Counted from the stretch's first letter, positions 31,738 through 39,515 are shown. The stretch: DNA of 59,833 nucleotides from JAVJUS01 sp040220455 (GCA_040220455.1 JAVJUS010000058.1:1-59833); one strand, 5' to 3'. Made by a program: numbers and translations. Notes: generated by a model from the sequence alone, not told the origin.

Positions 31738-32646
31738 ATGGACAGCGACCTGTTGCGGGCCTTCGTCGCCGTCGTGGACACGGGCGGGTTCGGCGCGGCG
31801 GGCCGCGCGCTGGGGCGCACGCAGTCGGCCGTCAGCCTGCAGATCCGGCGGCTGGAGGACCGGGCGGGCGCCCGGCTGCTCGACCGCACCCGGCATTCGG
31901 TCTCGCTGACCGACGACGGCGCCGCCTTCCTGCCCTATGTGCGCCGTCTGCTGCGCCTGGAGGCGGAGGCGCTGGCCAGCCTGGGCGAGGACCGGGAGGC
32001 GGCGCCGCTGCGCCTCGGCCTGTCCGACGGCCAGGCGCTGGCCTATCTGCCCGGCGTGCTGCCGGCCTTCCATGCCGCGTTCCCGGCCGTCCGGCTGGAG
32101 GTGGTCTGCGATGTCAGCCCGGCCCTGGTCGCGCGCATCGCGGAAGGCCGGCTCGACCTGGCGCTCACCATGCGGCACGGCGGCGAGGGCGCCGACGCGG
32201 TGATCGCGCACGAGCCCCTGGTCTGGGTCGCGGCGGAAGTCTTCCGCCTCGCGCCCGGTGCGCCGCTGCCGCTGGCGCTCAACCCACCGGGCTGCGTCTA
32301 CCGCGCCCACGCCCTGGCGGCCCTGCGGGCGGCCGGCCGGCGGGCGCGGATCGTCTACACCTCGTCGAGCCTCAATGGCCTGGACATGGCGGTGGCCAGC
32401 GGCCTCGCCGTCACGGTCCAGGCGAACCGGGCGATCCCGGACGGGTGCCGCGTGCTGGCGGCCGGGGCGGGCGGGCCGGCCGGCGACTTGCCGCGGCTGC
32501 CGGCGGTCGACGTCCAGCTCCACCTGGCGCCCGGCACGCGCTCGCTCGCCGCCCAGTGGCTTGCCCGCGCCTTCCATGCCGCCGTCGCCGCCCGGCCGGA
32601 GACCACGCTGGTCGCCCTGCCGGAGGGCGCCGCCGCGGCGCCCTGA
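31738..32646 (+). CDS. LysR-type transcriptional regulator
   Basis: A 302-residue regulator. The N-terminal winged helix reads LLRAFVAVVDTGGFGAAGRALGRTQSAVSLQIRRLE, standard for LysR. From about 90 to 300 there is a periplasmic-binding-like effector domain. Start 31738 is the ATG just before the conserved DSDLLRAF; the upstream in-frame extension (from 31660) is Arg/Tyr-rich and unlike the family. It is divergent from the 2OG oxygenase gene, the classic arrangement in which the regulator controls its neighbour in response to the substrate or product. Confidence 0.93.
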   Translation: MDSDLLRAFVAVVDTGGFGAAGRALGRTQSAVSLQIRRLEDRAGARLLDRTRHSVSLTDDGAAFLPYVRRLLRLEAEALASLGEDREAAPLRLGLSDGQALAYLPGVLPAFHAAFPAVRLEVVCDVSPALVARIAEGRLDLALTMRHGGEGADAVIAHEPLVWVAAEVFRLAPGAPLPLALNPPGCVYRAHALAALRAAGRRARIVYTSSSLNGLDMAVASGLAVTVQANRAIPDGCRVLAAGAGGPAGDLPRLPAVDVQLHLAPGTRSLAAQWLARAFHAAVAARPETTLVALPEGAAAAP

Positions 32647-32734
32647 TCACGCTCGCGTGACGGGAGCGGCCGGAGGCCGCGCGATGCGTTAGACTGGACC
32701 TGCTGTGGGACCGTGCCTCGAAAGGGAGGGGCCG

Positions 32735-33721
32735 ATGATCCGCGTCACGCTCCGCCCACGGTGCCGGTTCGGCCTCGGCCTCGTGGCGGCGGTCGCGCTG
32801 GCGGCCTTGACGGCGTTCGGCTCGCCGACCGGCCACGCGGCCCCCGCAACGGGCGACCCGACCGGGGCCTGCCCGTGGTCGCCGCATCGGGTCGAGACCA
32901 TCGCCCTGTTCGCCGGGCCGCTCGGGCGCCGGGCGGAGGCGCTCGTCTATCTGCCCCCCGGCTACGACTGCCGTCCGGATCGGCGCTACGCGGTCTTCTA
33001 TCTCCAGGACGGCCAGGACCTGTTCGCCCGCGATCCGCGGGCCGCCGACCTACCGCCGGCCGTGGCCCTGGAGCTGGACCGCCGCGACGGCTGGTACGGG
33101 AGCTGGAGTCTTGCCGCCCGACTCGACCGCGCGATCCTGGAGGGGCGGATCCCGGCGACCATCGTCGTCGGCATCGCCTCGGACACCGGCCCGCGCGCGG
33201 CCGAGCTGGTGCCGGTCGCCTGGCGCGGCGCGGCGGAGGGGCGAGGCGAGGCCTATGGCGCCTTCCTCGCGGGCACGCTGGTGCCGGCGATCGACACCCT
33301 CTATCGCACGATCCCGGACCGGCGCTGCCGCGGCGTCGGCGGCGCCTCGCTGGGCGGGGTCGCGGCGCTGCAGGCGGGCCTAGCCCATCGCGACGTCTTC
33401 GGGCTCGTCCTCGCCCTCTCGCCCGTGTTGGGCGATCCGGCGATCGCGGATTACGTGGCGCACGCCTGGGCGTCGGCGCCGGCCGGGGCCGGCCCGTCCA
33501 CGCTGCTCGTCGATTTCGACGACGACCGGATCGGCGACCGGGATCGCCGCTGGCTGGCCGCCATGGCGGCCACGTCGGGCGCGGAAGGGTTGCGCACGCT
33601 CATGGTTCGCCGGCCCGGCACCCGGCATGCCATCGATTCCTGGTCCGAACGCGCGATCCCCGGCCTCACGCGGCTGCTCGGGGCCCGCTGCCGCGCTGGC
33701 GAGGCCCCCACACCCCCGTAG
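32735..33721 (+). CDS. Exported esterase (esterase D/Fes-like alpha/beta hydrolase)
   Basis: A 328-residue protein with a signal peptide (residues 1-36, ending GHAAPA). The catalytic core has YLPPGYDC and YLQDGQDLF, the nucleophile in GGASLGG, an acidic region LLVDFDDDRIGDRD and the histidine in GTRHAIDSW. This is the alpha/beta hydrolase type of ferric-enterobactin esterase and feruloyl or acetyl-xylan esterases. No siderophore genes are nearby, so the substrate is open. ATG 32735 follows AAAGGGAGGGG. The TAG stop lies inside the first five bases of the repeat element that follows. Confidence 0.85.
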   Translation: MIRVTLRPRCRFGLGLVAAVALAALTAFGSPTGHAAPATGDPTGACPWSPHRVETIALFAGPLGRRAEALVYLPPGYDCRPDRRYAVFYLQDGQDLFARDPRAADLPPAVALELDRRDGWYGSWSLAARLDRAILEGRIPATIVVGIASDTGPRAAELVPVAWRGAAEGRGEAYGAFLAGTLVPAIDTLYRTIPDRRCRGVGGASLGGVAALQAGLAHRDVFGLVLALSPVLGDPAIADYVAHAWASAPAGAGPSTLLVDFDDDRIGDRDRRWLAAMAATSGAEGLRTLMVRRPGTRHAIDSWSERAIPGLTRLLGARCRAGEAPTPP

Positions 33722-33798
33722 GTCGCCCACGGCCGGCAAGGCCGTGCGCGACGGCGCGGACGGTGCCGTTGCGCACCGCTGCGCGGTGGGCAACCTAC
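33718..33798. repeat. Convergent-gene palindromic element, copy 2 (full, cloverleaf-capable)
   Basis: An 81-nt element with terminal inverted repeats GTAGGTCGCCCAC and GTGGGCAACCTAC (one mismatch). Inside are three hairpins: GGCC-GGCAA-GGCC, a 12-bp arm pair GTGCGCGACGGC / GCCGTTGCGCAC (one mismatch), and CACCGC/GCGGTG. Together they can fold as a four-way junction. It starts at the stop codon of the esterase gene and ends 8 nt before the convergent speE stop. Confidence 0.85.
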
Positions 33799-33806
33799 GA
33801 CCGGGC

Positions 33807-34688
33807 TCAGCCGGCGATCAGGTCGCGGACGTATCGGGGCAGGGCGAAGGCGCCGGCGTGGAGCTCCGGCGTGTAGTAGCGGGCGACCAGGTCCGCAGCC
33901 TCGGCCCGGCGGGCGAGCTCGTCGGCGTCGGTGCGGCGCAGCGCCGTGTCGTCGGTCGCCCAGCCGAAGGTCATGAGCCCGCCGTAATAGGCCGGCACGG
34001 CCGCGGAATAGGCCCAGACATCGGCGAAATGCGGGCGCAGCCGCCGGGTGATGGTGGTCAGCTCCTCGCCCTGGAGCATGGGCACCGCGGCCTGGTTGGC
34101 GAAGACGCCGCCGGGGGTCATCAGCGCCCGGCAGTCGCCATAGAATTCTTCCGTGAACAGCACCTCGCCCGGGCCGATCGGGTCGGTCGAGTCGACGATG
34201 ACCACGTCGTAGCGCCGCTCGGGATCGCCCTCGGCGTCCTTCACCCAGCGCGCGCCGTCGGCGATGACGATCTCCGCGCGCGGGTCGTCGAAGGCCTGAC
34301 CGGAGATCTCCGGCAGGTACTCCCTCGACAGGTCGATGACCGAGCGGTCGATATCGACCATCGTCGCCCGCTCGACGCCCGGATGCATCAGCGCGCGCCG
34401 GAGCGTGCCGCCGTCGCCGCCGCCGATGATCAGGACCCGCCGCACCCGGCCATGGGCCAGGATCGGCACGTGGGCGATCATCTCGTGATAGACGAATTCG
34501 TCGGCCGTGGTGGTCTGGATGATGCCGTCCAGCGCCAGGACCCGGCCGTAGACCGCGTTCTCGAAGATCACCAGGTCCTGGTGCTCGGTGTGGTCGCGAT
34601 GCACGACGCGGTCCACCCGGATCGTCTGGGAGACCGCGTCGTACAGCGTTTCCGAATACCAGCCCGGGCGAACCCAGGGGTCGCTCAT
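33807..34688 (-). CDS. speE: Spermidine synthase
   Basis: A 293-residue aminopropyltransferase that makes spermidine from putrescine and decarboxylated SAM. The family signature is complete: YSETLYDAVSQ and LALDGIIQTTTADEFVYHEMIAHVP, the nucleotide-binding GGGDGGTLRR, VDIDRSVIDLSREYLPE, and the active-site DSTDPIGPGE. Its ATG overlaps the end of speD as ATGA, so the two enzymes of the pathway are made together. Its stop lies next to the palindromic element at 33718. Confidence 0.97.
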   Translation of the reverse strand: MSDPWVRPGWYSETLYDAVSQTIRVDRVVHRDHTEHQDLVIFENAVYGRVLALDGIIQTTTADEFVYHEMIAHVPILAHGRVRRVLIIGGGDGGTLRRALMHPGVERATMVDIDRSVIDLSREYLPEISGQAFDDPRAEIVIADGARWVKDAEGDPERRYDVVIVDSTDPIGPGEVLFTEEFYGDCRALMTPGGVFANQAAVPMLQGEELTTITRRLRPHFADVWAYSAAVPAYYGGLMTFGWATDDTALRRTDADELARRAEAADLVARYYTPELHAGAFALPRYVRDLIAG

Positions 34689-35362
34689 GCGGCCTGCTCC
34701 GCCGTCTCCGTGGCCGTGGCCTCCGGCTCGGACGCCGCCGGGCCGACCGCCCGGCCGCCGACGACCCGAACCTCGCCGCGCAGATGCTCGGTCACGTCGA
34801 CCCGGCTCGGGCCGAAGGCCGCCTCCAGCACCGGGATCGCCTTCTCCGGCGCGGAGTCGCCGCACATGAAGACGTCGAGCGCGGCGTAGGACCGCTCCGG
34901 CCAGCTATGGATGGAGATGTGGCTCTCCGCCAGCACGGCCACGCCCGACACGCCGCCATTGGGCGTGAAGTGGTGCAGGTGGATGTGCAGCAGGGTCGCG
35001 CCCGCCGCCTCCACGCAACCCCGCAGCGTCGCCTCGACATGGTCTATGTCGTCCAGCCGGTCGGCGTCCCACAGGTCGACGATCAGATGCGTGCCCGCGA
35101 AACAGCGGCCGCCGCGCTGGATGAAGTGATCGAGGCTGTGGTCGGATTCCCCGTGGATCGTGCCGCCGTCGGCCCGATCGGTCAGCGGGATGCCTCCGAC
35201 ACTATCGCCGATGGTGGCACCATAGGTGCCCGTCTCGTGGATGTCGTTCTCCACCCGGTCGATGGCCCGGTCGATGGCAACGTCGCCGTCGCGGCGGAAT
35301 CCGCCGCGCGACTCGGTATCCAAGGCCCCGCCGAGGTGGAAGTCCGCGGTGGTGTCCCGCAT
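34685..35362 (-). CDS. speD: S-adenosylmethionine decarboxylase proenzyme with N-terminal extension
   Basis: A 225-residue proenzyme that cleaves itself between E146 and S147 (ESHISIHSWPE) to form the pyruvoyl cofactor and supplies decarboxylated SAM to SpeE. The bacterial class 1B core starts around residue 90 (GTHLIVDLWDADRLDD). The first 85 residues are an extra, acidic and Gly-rich segment not found in the usual 115-140-residue enzymes. The start is fixed by GGAGG 5 nt upstream of ATG 35362. The transcript begins with a leader that can form an 18-bp stem, probably for polyamine or SAM-linked control. Confidence 0.94.
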   Translation of the reverse strand: MRDTTADFHLGGALDTESRGGFRRDGDVAIDRAIDRVENDIHETGTYGATIGDSVGGIPLTDRADGGTIHGESDHSLDHFIQRGGRCFAGTHLIVDLWDADRLDDIDHVEATLRGCVEAAGATLLHIHLHHFTPNGGVSGVAVLAESHISIHSWPERSYAALDVFMCGDSAPEKAIPVLEAAFGPSRVDVTEHLRGEVRVVGGRAVGPAASEPEATATETAEQAA

Positions 35363-35399
35363 GGCTTCCTCCATTCGCGTCAAGACCCGGACCCTGTGT

Positions 35400-35467
35400 C
35401 TGCTTAAGTAGTCCGACGGAACCCGACGACGGTGCCGTCGAGATCCCGAGTCGGACTACCTAAGCAG
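35400..35467 (-). promoter_or_regulatory. Long structured leader RNA of speD-speE
   Basis: The arms 35400-35417 and 35450-35467 are complementary over 18 bp, with a small inner hairpin (CGACGG/CCGTCG, 35427-35440). The single imperfect position is a G-U pair in the speD-sense strand but an A-C mismatch in the other strand, which indicates that the sense RNA is what is conserved. The structure ends 37 nt before the speD start codon. Alphaproteobacterial polyamine genes are known to carry leader RNA motifs (for example speF), but I cannot confirm that this is one. Confidence 0.7.
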
Positions 35468-35565
35468 GCGTCTCGTTCGGGAGCCCCTATCTGAGGGCCG
35501 AGGCGCCTCGACGCAAGAAAAAAAGTGTCTTCGCGCGGCCTCGGCGCTGGATCGCGGCATTCCGG

Positions 35566-36405
35566 TCACACCCGCCCACCGGGCGATTGCCCGGACGCGT
35601 TCGCCACTCGATGGTTTCGGGCCCGGAACGGCGACGCGAGCAAGCCGCCCAGCCCTCGCTCCTCGCGCCCTTGCGTGCCGATCGGCATCGCCGGCCAGCG
35701 CCGCGTCGCGCTGCGGGTCCCGAACAGCGGGTCCCACAGGCTCAGCACCGTGGCGTAGTTGCTGTCGGTGTCGACGCGTTTTCGGTGATGGTGCACCCAG
35801 TGGATCGAGGGTGTGACGACGACCCGCGACAGCGCCGATTCGAGCCGCGGCGGCAGCGCGAGATTGGCATGGTGGAACAGGGCGGAGACGAGAACCAGCG
35901 TCTCGAAGACGAGAACCGAGCTCGCCGGGAGACCGGCCGCGACGATCACCGCCGCGCGCACGCCGGCCGACAGCAGCACCTCGCCGAAATGGAAGCGCAC
36001 GGCAGAGGTCGTGTCGAGGAAGCGGTCCAGGTGATGGACCTCGTGAAAGCGCCACAGCAGCGGGATCTCGTGATTGGCGCGGTGCCACCAGTAGATCCAG
36101 AAATCCAGGATCAGCAGGTCGAGGGCCAGCCCCGTCAGGCCCGACCACCAGTCAGGCCGCCAGCCCAGCGCGTGGCTGGACGCCCACAGCGAGACGGGCA
36201 CGACGACCAGCGGCGACATCCCGGCATTGACCGCCCACAGCCCGGCATTGCGCGCCAGGCGCCGCCAGCCGGCCCGCGGCTCGTCGGCGCCGGGCTCGGG
36301 CCGCGGCGCGGCGGGGCGCCAGCGCTCGGCCGCGAACAGCAGGGCGAGCCACGCGGCGACGGCCGCGCCCTTGTAGGCCAGCAGGGGTTGCACCACCTCG
36401 TCCAT
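35566..36405 (-). CDS. Sterol desaturase / fatty acid hydroxylase family membrane protein
   Basis: A 279-residue inner-membrane di-iron enzyme. The eight-histidine pattern is present: HRANH, HEVHH, a middle histidine pair in FHHANL, and HWVHHH. Four hydrophobic helices flank the clusters. The family hydroxylates or desaturates sterols, carotenoids, fatty acids or alkylglycerols; which of these applies here cannot be told. ATG 36405 is the first start before the first helix. The C-terminal 30 residues are polar. Between its stop and speD lies the speD leader region with an A-tract near 35520. Confidence 0.88.
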   Translation of the reverse strand: MDEVVQPLLAYKGAAVAAWLALLFAAERWRPAAPRPEPGADEPRAGWRRLARNAGLWAVNAGMSPLVVVPVSLWASSHALGWRPDWWSGLTGLALDLLILDFWIYWWHRANHEIPLLWRFHEVHHLDRFLDTTSAVRFHFGEVLLSAGVRAAVIVAAGLPASSVLVFETLVLVSALFHHANLALPPRLESALSRVVVTPSIHWVHHHRKRVDTDSNYATVLSLWDPLFGTRSATRRWPAMPIGTQGREERGLGGLLASPFRARNHRVANASGQSPGGRV

Positions 36406-36507
36406 GACCCCGACTATAGGCCCCGCGCGGCGAGACCCAAGAGGGTCCGTCCCCGTCGGCGCCTTTGCCGCGGCGCCCCGCGCCCGCTCGATGAAGAGGC
36501 ATCCGCC

Positions 36508-37275
36508 ATGGCCATACCCGTTGTCGGCGTTCCGGCCTGCGTCAAGACGATCGACCCGCACCCGTTCCACGTGGCGGGCGACAAGTATGTCCGGGCCATC
36601 GCCGGCGGGGCCGAGGCCCTGCCGCTGGTGATCCCGTCCCTGGGCGACATGATCGACCCGGCCGAGGTGATCCCGCGCCTCGACGGGCTGCTCCTGACCG
36701 GCAGCCCCTCGAACGTGGAGCCGCACCGCTACGCCGGCCCGCCGAGCCGGGAGGGCACGCTGCACGACCCGGCGCGCGACGCCGCCATCTTCCCGCTGAT
36801 CGACGCGGCTTTGGAGGCCGGGTTGCCGATCCTGGCGATCTGCCGCGGCATCCAGGAGCTCAACGTCGCGCTGGGCGGCACGCTGCACCAGGAGGTCCAC
36901 CACGTGGACGGCCGCGACGACCACCGCGCCGACGAGAGCCGGCCGGTCGAAGAGCAGTACGGCCCGGCCCACACGGTGCGGCTGACCAAGGGCGGCCATC
37001 TGGCCCGGCTGTTCGATGCCGAGGTGATCACCGTCAACTCGATCCACTCCCAGGGCATCGACACCCTCGCCCCGGGGCTCAGCGTCGAGGCCGTGGCGCC
37101 CGACGGCCAGGTCGAGGCGGTGCGCCTGGACACCGCGCGCGGCTTCTGCCTGGGCGTCCAGTGGCACCCGGAATGGCGCTACGAGGAGAACCCGCAGTCG
37201 CGCATCCTCTTCCGCACCTTCGGCGCCGCCGTGCGCGCCTACGCCACCGCCCGCGCCCACGCGTCGGCGGCGTGA
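36508..37275 (+). CDS. Gamma-glutamyl-gamma-aminobutyrate hydrolase (PuuD-like) / class I glutamine amidotransferase-like
   Basis: A 255-residue peptidase C26 enzyme. The catalytic cysteine is in LPILAICRGIQELNVALGG, and the His and Glu are in LGVQWHPEW. GLLLTGSPSNVEPHRY and HHVDG are PuuD features. PuuD frees GABA from gamma-glutamyl-GABA in putrescine breakdown, which suits the neighbouring speE-speD genes. No puuA, puuB or puuC genes are present, so the link is tentative. ATG 36508 follows the end of an Arg-rich non-coding stretch. Confidence 0.88.
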   Translation: MAIPVVGVPACVKTIDPHPFHVAGDKYVRAIAGGAEALPLVIPSLGDMIDPAEVIPRLDGLLLTGSPSNVEPHRYAGPPSREGTLHDPARDAAIFPLIDAALEAGLPILAICRGIQELNVALGGTLHQEVHHVDGRDDHRADESRPVEEQYGPAHTVRLTKGGHLARLFDAEVITVNSIHSQGIDTLAPGLSVEAVAPDGQVEAVRLDTARGFCLGVQWHPEWRYEENPQSRILFRTFGAAVRAYATARAHASAA

Positions 37276-37384
37276 GGCCATCGGACCGGAATGAGCGGCG
37301 CGTGAATCGCCGCGAGGCTCGCGAGGCGCTCGCCCCTGTCTTCGACGACCGACCGCAACGGCCTTCGGCCGGGGAGCTGTCATC

Positions 37385-38626
37385 TTGACCGGTATGACCG
37401 ATCATCGGGCGCAGGCCCTGTTCCGGCCGCTCGCCCTGCCCTGCGGCGTGGTTCTGAAGAACCGCATCGCCAAGGCGGCGATGTCCGACTCGCTGGGTGA
37501 CGGGCGCGGTGATCCGACCCGGGCGCAGATGCGTCTCTACGAACGCTGGGGCGAAGGCGGGGCCGCGCTGTCGATCATCGGCGAAGTGCAGGGCGATCCA
37601 CGCTTCGCCGAAAAGCCGGGCAATCTGGTGCTGGCCCCCGGCGCCGACGAGGCGCGGTTCGCGGAGCTCGTCCGGCGCGGGGGCGCCAACGATACCGCGC
37701 TGTTCGCCCAGCTCGGCCATGCCGGGGCGATGGCGCATCCGCCGATCGGCACGCCGAAGGGCCCCTCCGCGCTGGACCTGCCCGGCCTGACCTGCGCGGC
37801 GATGACGCAGGCCGAGATCGAGGCGCTGCCGGACGACTTCGCGCGCACGGCGGATCGGGCCCGCAAGGTCGGTTTCGCCGGCGTCCAGATCCACGCCGCG
37901 CACGGCTTTCTTCTCAGCCAGTTCCTGTCGCCGCTCTTCAACCGGCGGGACGACCGCTGGGGTGGATCGCTGGAGCGACGCATGCGCTTGCTGCTGGAGG
38001 TGATCGCCGCCGTGCGCGCGGCGGTCGGCGCGGCGTTTCCGGTCGCGTTGAAGCTCAACGCCACCGACCAGCTCGAGGGTGGGCTGACCGAGGACGAGGC
38101 GCTCGACGTCGTCGCCGCGCTCGACGACACGTCCCTCGATCTCGTCGACATCAGCGGCGGCACCTATTTCCCCGGGGCGCCTTCCTCCTCCGACCGCGCG
38201 ACGCCGGGTCCCTATTTCGTCGATTTCGCCCGGCGGGCGCGGACGAAAACGACCATCCCGCTCATGGTCACCGGCGGCTTCAAGCGACGCGCCGAGGCGA
38301 TCGAGGCGATCACCGGCGACGGTGCCGACATGGTCGGCCTCGCCCGCGCGCTGATCCTCGATCCGGACCTGCCGAACCGGTGGCGGGCGGCCGAAGATGC
38401 CGATCCGGCCTTTCCGCATCTCGCCTCCAGCCCCGAAGGCGGCGTCACCGCCTGGTACACTATGCAGCTGACGGCGCTCGGCGAGGACCGGGCATCGGGC
38501 GAACCGGCCGACCCACATGCGGCCCTCGCCGCCTACGAGGCGCGCGATCAGGAGCGGGTGACGCAATGGAACGCGCGCTTTGCCGATTTCTCCGCCGACA
38601 AGGACAAGACCCCGCCGGCGGCGTGA
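37385..38626 (+). CDS. NADH:flavin oxidoreductase / old yellow enzyme family
   Basis: A 413-residue FMN-dependent TIM-barrel oxidoreductase. LKNRIAKAAMSD, GFAGVQIHAAHGFLLSQFLS, NRRDDRWGGS and LMVTGGFKRR are family signatures, with the His-Ala-Ala-His pair binding the substrate. Members reduce activated alkenes, including 2,4-dienoyl-CoA and enones. A TTG at 37385 is favoured as the start because GGGGAG lies 7 nt upstream; ATG 37394 is too far from it. The last codons, encoding DKDKTPPAA, match in mirror image the end of the convergent nth gene. Confidence 0.88.
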   Translation: MTGMTDHRAQALFRPLALPCGVVLKNRIAKAAMSDSLGDGRGDPTRAQMRLYERWGEGGAALSIIGEVQGDPRFAEKPGNLVLAPGADEARFAELVRRGGANDTALFAQLGHAGAMAHPPIGTPKGPSALDLPGLTCAAMTQAEIEALPDDFARTADRARKVGFAGVQIHAAHGFLLSQFLSPLFNRRDDRWGGSLERRMRLLLEVIAAVRAAVGAAFPVALKLNATDQLEGGLTEDEALDVVAALDDTSLDLVDISGGTYFPGAPSSSDRATPGPYFVDFARRARTKTTIPLMVTGGFKRRAEAIEAITGDGADMVGLARALILDPDLPNRWRAAEDADPAFPHLASSPEGGVTAWYTMQLTALGEDRASGEPADPHAALAAYEARDQERVTQWNARFADFSADKDKTPPAA

Positions 38627-38788
38627 GGGGCGGCCACCCGGCCCGGCTGTTCGACGCCGAGCGAATTGCCCACCGGGCAGCGGTGCGCGCCGGCACGGTC
38701 CGCGCCGGCGCGCACGGCCTCCGGCCATGGGCGATCTTTGAAGGCCGATTCGCCGCCGGTCACCCCGCCGGCGGCGTCTTGTCCTTGT
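38598..38788. repeat. 29-nt inverted repeat forming the 3' ends of the OYE and nth genes
   Basis: ACAAGGACAAGAC-CCCGCCGG... (38598-38626) and the reverse complement of 38760-38788 agree at 27 of 29 positions. Each copy ends with the stop codon of its gene, so both proteins end in KDKTPPA plus one residue. Copy 3 of the palindromic element (38661-38739) lies between the two arms. Confidence 0.85.
38661..38739. repeat. Convergent-gene palindromic element, copy 3 (diverged, opposite orientation)
   Basis: The stretch ATTGCCCACC, then GGGCAGCGGTGCGC, CGGCACGGTCCGCGCCG, GCGCACGGCCTCCGGCC and ATGGGCGATCTT follows the reverse complement of copy 2 almost end to end, with one short gap. The terminal GTAGGT bases are worn away at both ends. 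It again lies between convergent genes. Confidence 0.7.
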
Positions 38789-39401
38789 AGGCGCAGAGAT
38801 CGGCGACCGGGCAAGCCGGGCAGTCGGGCTTGCGGGCCTTGCAGACGTAGCGGCCGTGCAGGATCAGCCAGTGATGGGCGTGCTGGCGCCAGTGCTTCGG
38901 GACGTAGCGCATCAGCTTGCGCTCGACCTCGTCGGGCGTCTTGCCGCGGGCCAGGCCGGTGCGGTTGCCGACCCGGAAGATATGCGTGTCGACCGCGATG
39001 GTCGGCTGGCCGAAGGCGACGTTGAGGACCACGTTCGCCGTCTTGCGCCCGACCCCGGGCAGCGCCTCGAGCGCCGCGCGATCGGCCGGGACCTCGCCAC
39101 CGTGCTCGTCGACCAGGGCGCGGCTGAGCGCGATGACGTTGCGGGCCTTGGAATTGAACAGCCCGATGGTCTTGATGTGCGCCTTCAACCCCTCCTCGCC
39201 GAGATCGAGCATGGCCTGCGGCCTGTCGACCTCGCCGAACAGCCGGGCCGTCGCCTTGTTGACCCCTGCATCGGTGGCCTGGGCGCTCAGCACCACGGCG
39301 ACGAGCAGCGTGTAGGGGTTGTGGTAGACGAGCTCGCTCTTCGGCGCCGGATTGGCCTCGGCGAGGCGGGCGAAGAAGGTCTCGACATCGGCGGCTTTCA
39401 T
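38760..39401 (-). CDS. nth: Endonuclease III
   Basis: A 213-residue base-excision repair glycosylase and AP lyase for oxidised pyrimidines. The helix-hairpin-helix and catalytic lysine are in LPGVGRKTANVV, the catalytic aspartate in VDTHIFRVGNR, and the [4Fe-4S] cluster ligands follow the C-x6-C-x2-C-x5-C pattern in CKARKPDCPACPVADLC. The length fits the family except for the short KDKTPPAG tail, whose DNA is mirrored at the end of the convergent gene. ATG 39401 is the natural start. Confidence 0.96.
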   Translation of the reverse strand: MKAADVETFFARLAEANPAPKSELVYHNPYTLLVAVVLSAQATDAGVNKATARLFGEVDRPQAMLDLGEEGLKAHIKTIGLFNSKARNVIALSRALVDEHGGEVPADRAALEALPGVGRKTANVVLNVAFGQPTIAVDTHIFRVGNRTGLARGKTPDEVERKLMRYVPKHWRQHAHHWLILHGRYVCKARKPDCPACPVADLCAYKDKTPPAG

Positions 39402-39515
39402 CGGGGCGTCTTCTCGCGGGCGGCGTCGGGCCGGTGTGTCGGGCGATTCTCGGGCGACTCGGGCGCGTGAGAGTGCCCCGCCGAGGGCCGCCCGCCAAGC
39501 CGGCGATTGGCTGCC

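Noticed and set aside
35495..35530. The palindrome CGAGGCGCCTCG next to an A-tract as a terminator for the hydroxylase gene
   Set aside because: The homopolymer is an A-run on the strand where the stem comes first, so it gives no U-tract in either direction.
37385..38626. Old yellow enzyme gene starting at ATG 37394
   Set aside because: The GGGGAG ribosome-binding site is 16 nt away from it but 7 nt from TTG 37385, so TTG is preferred. The difference is three residues.
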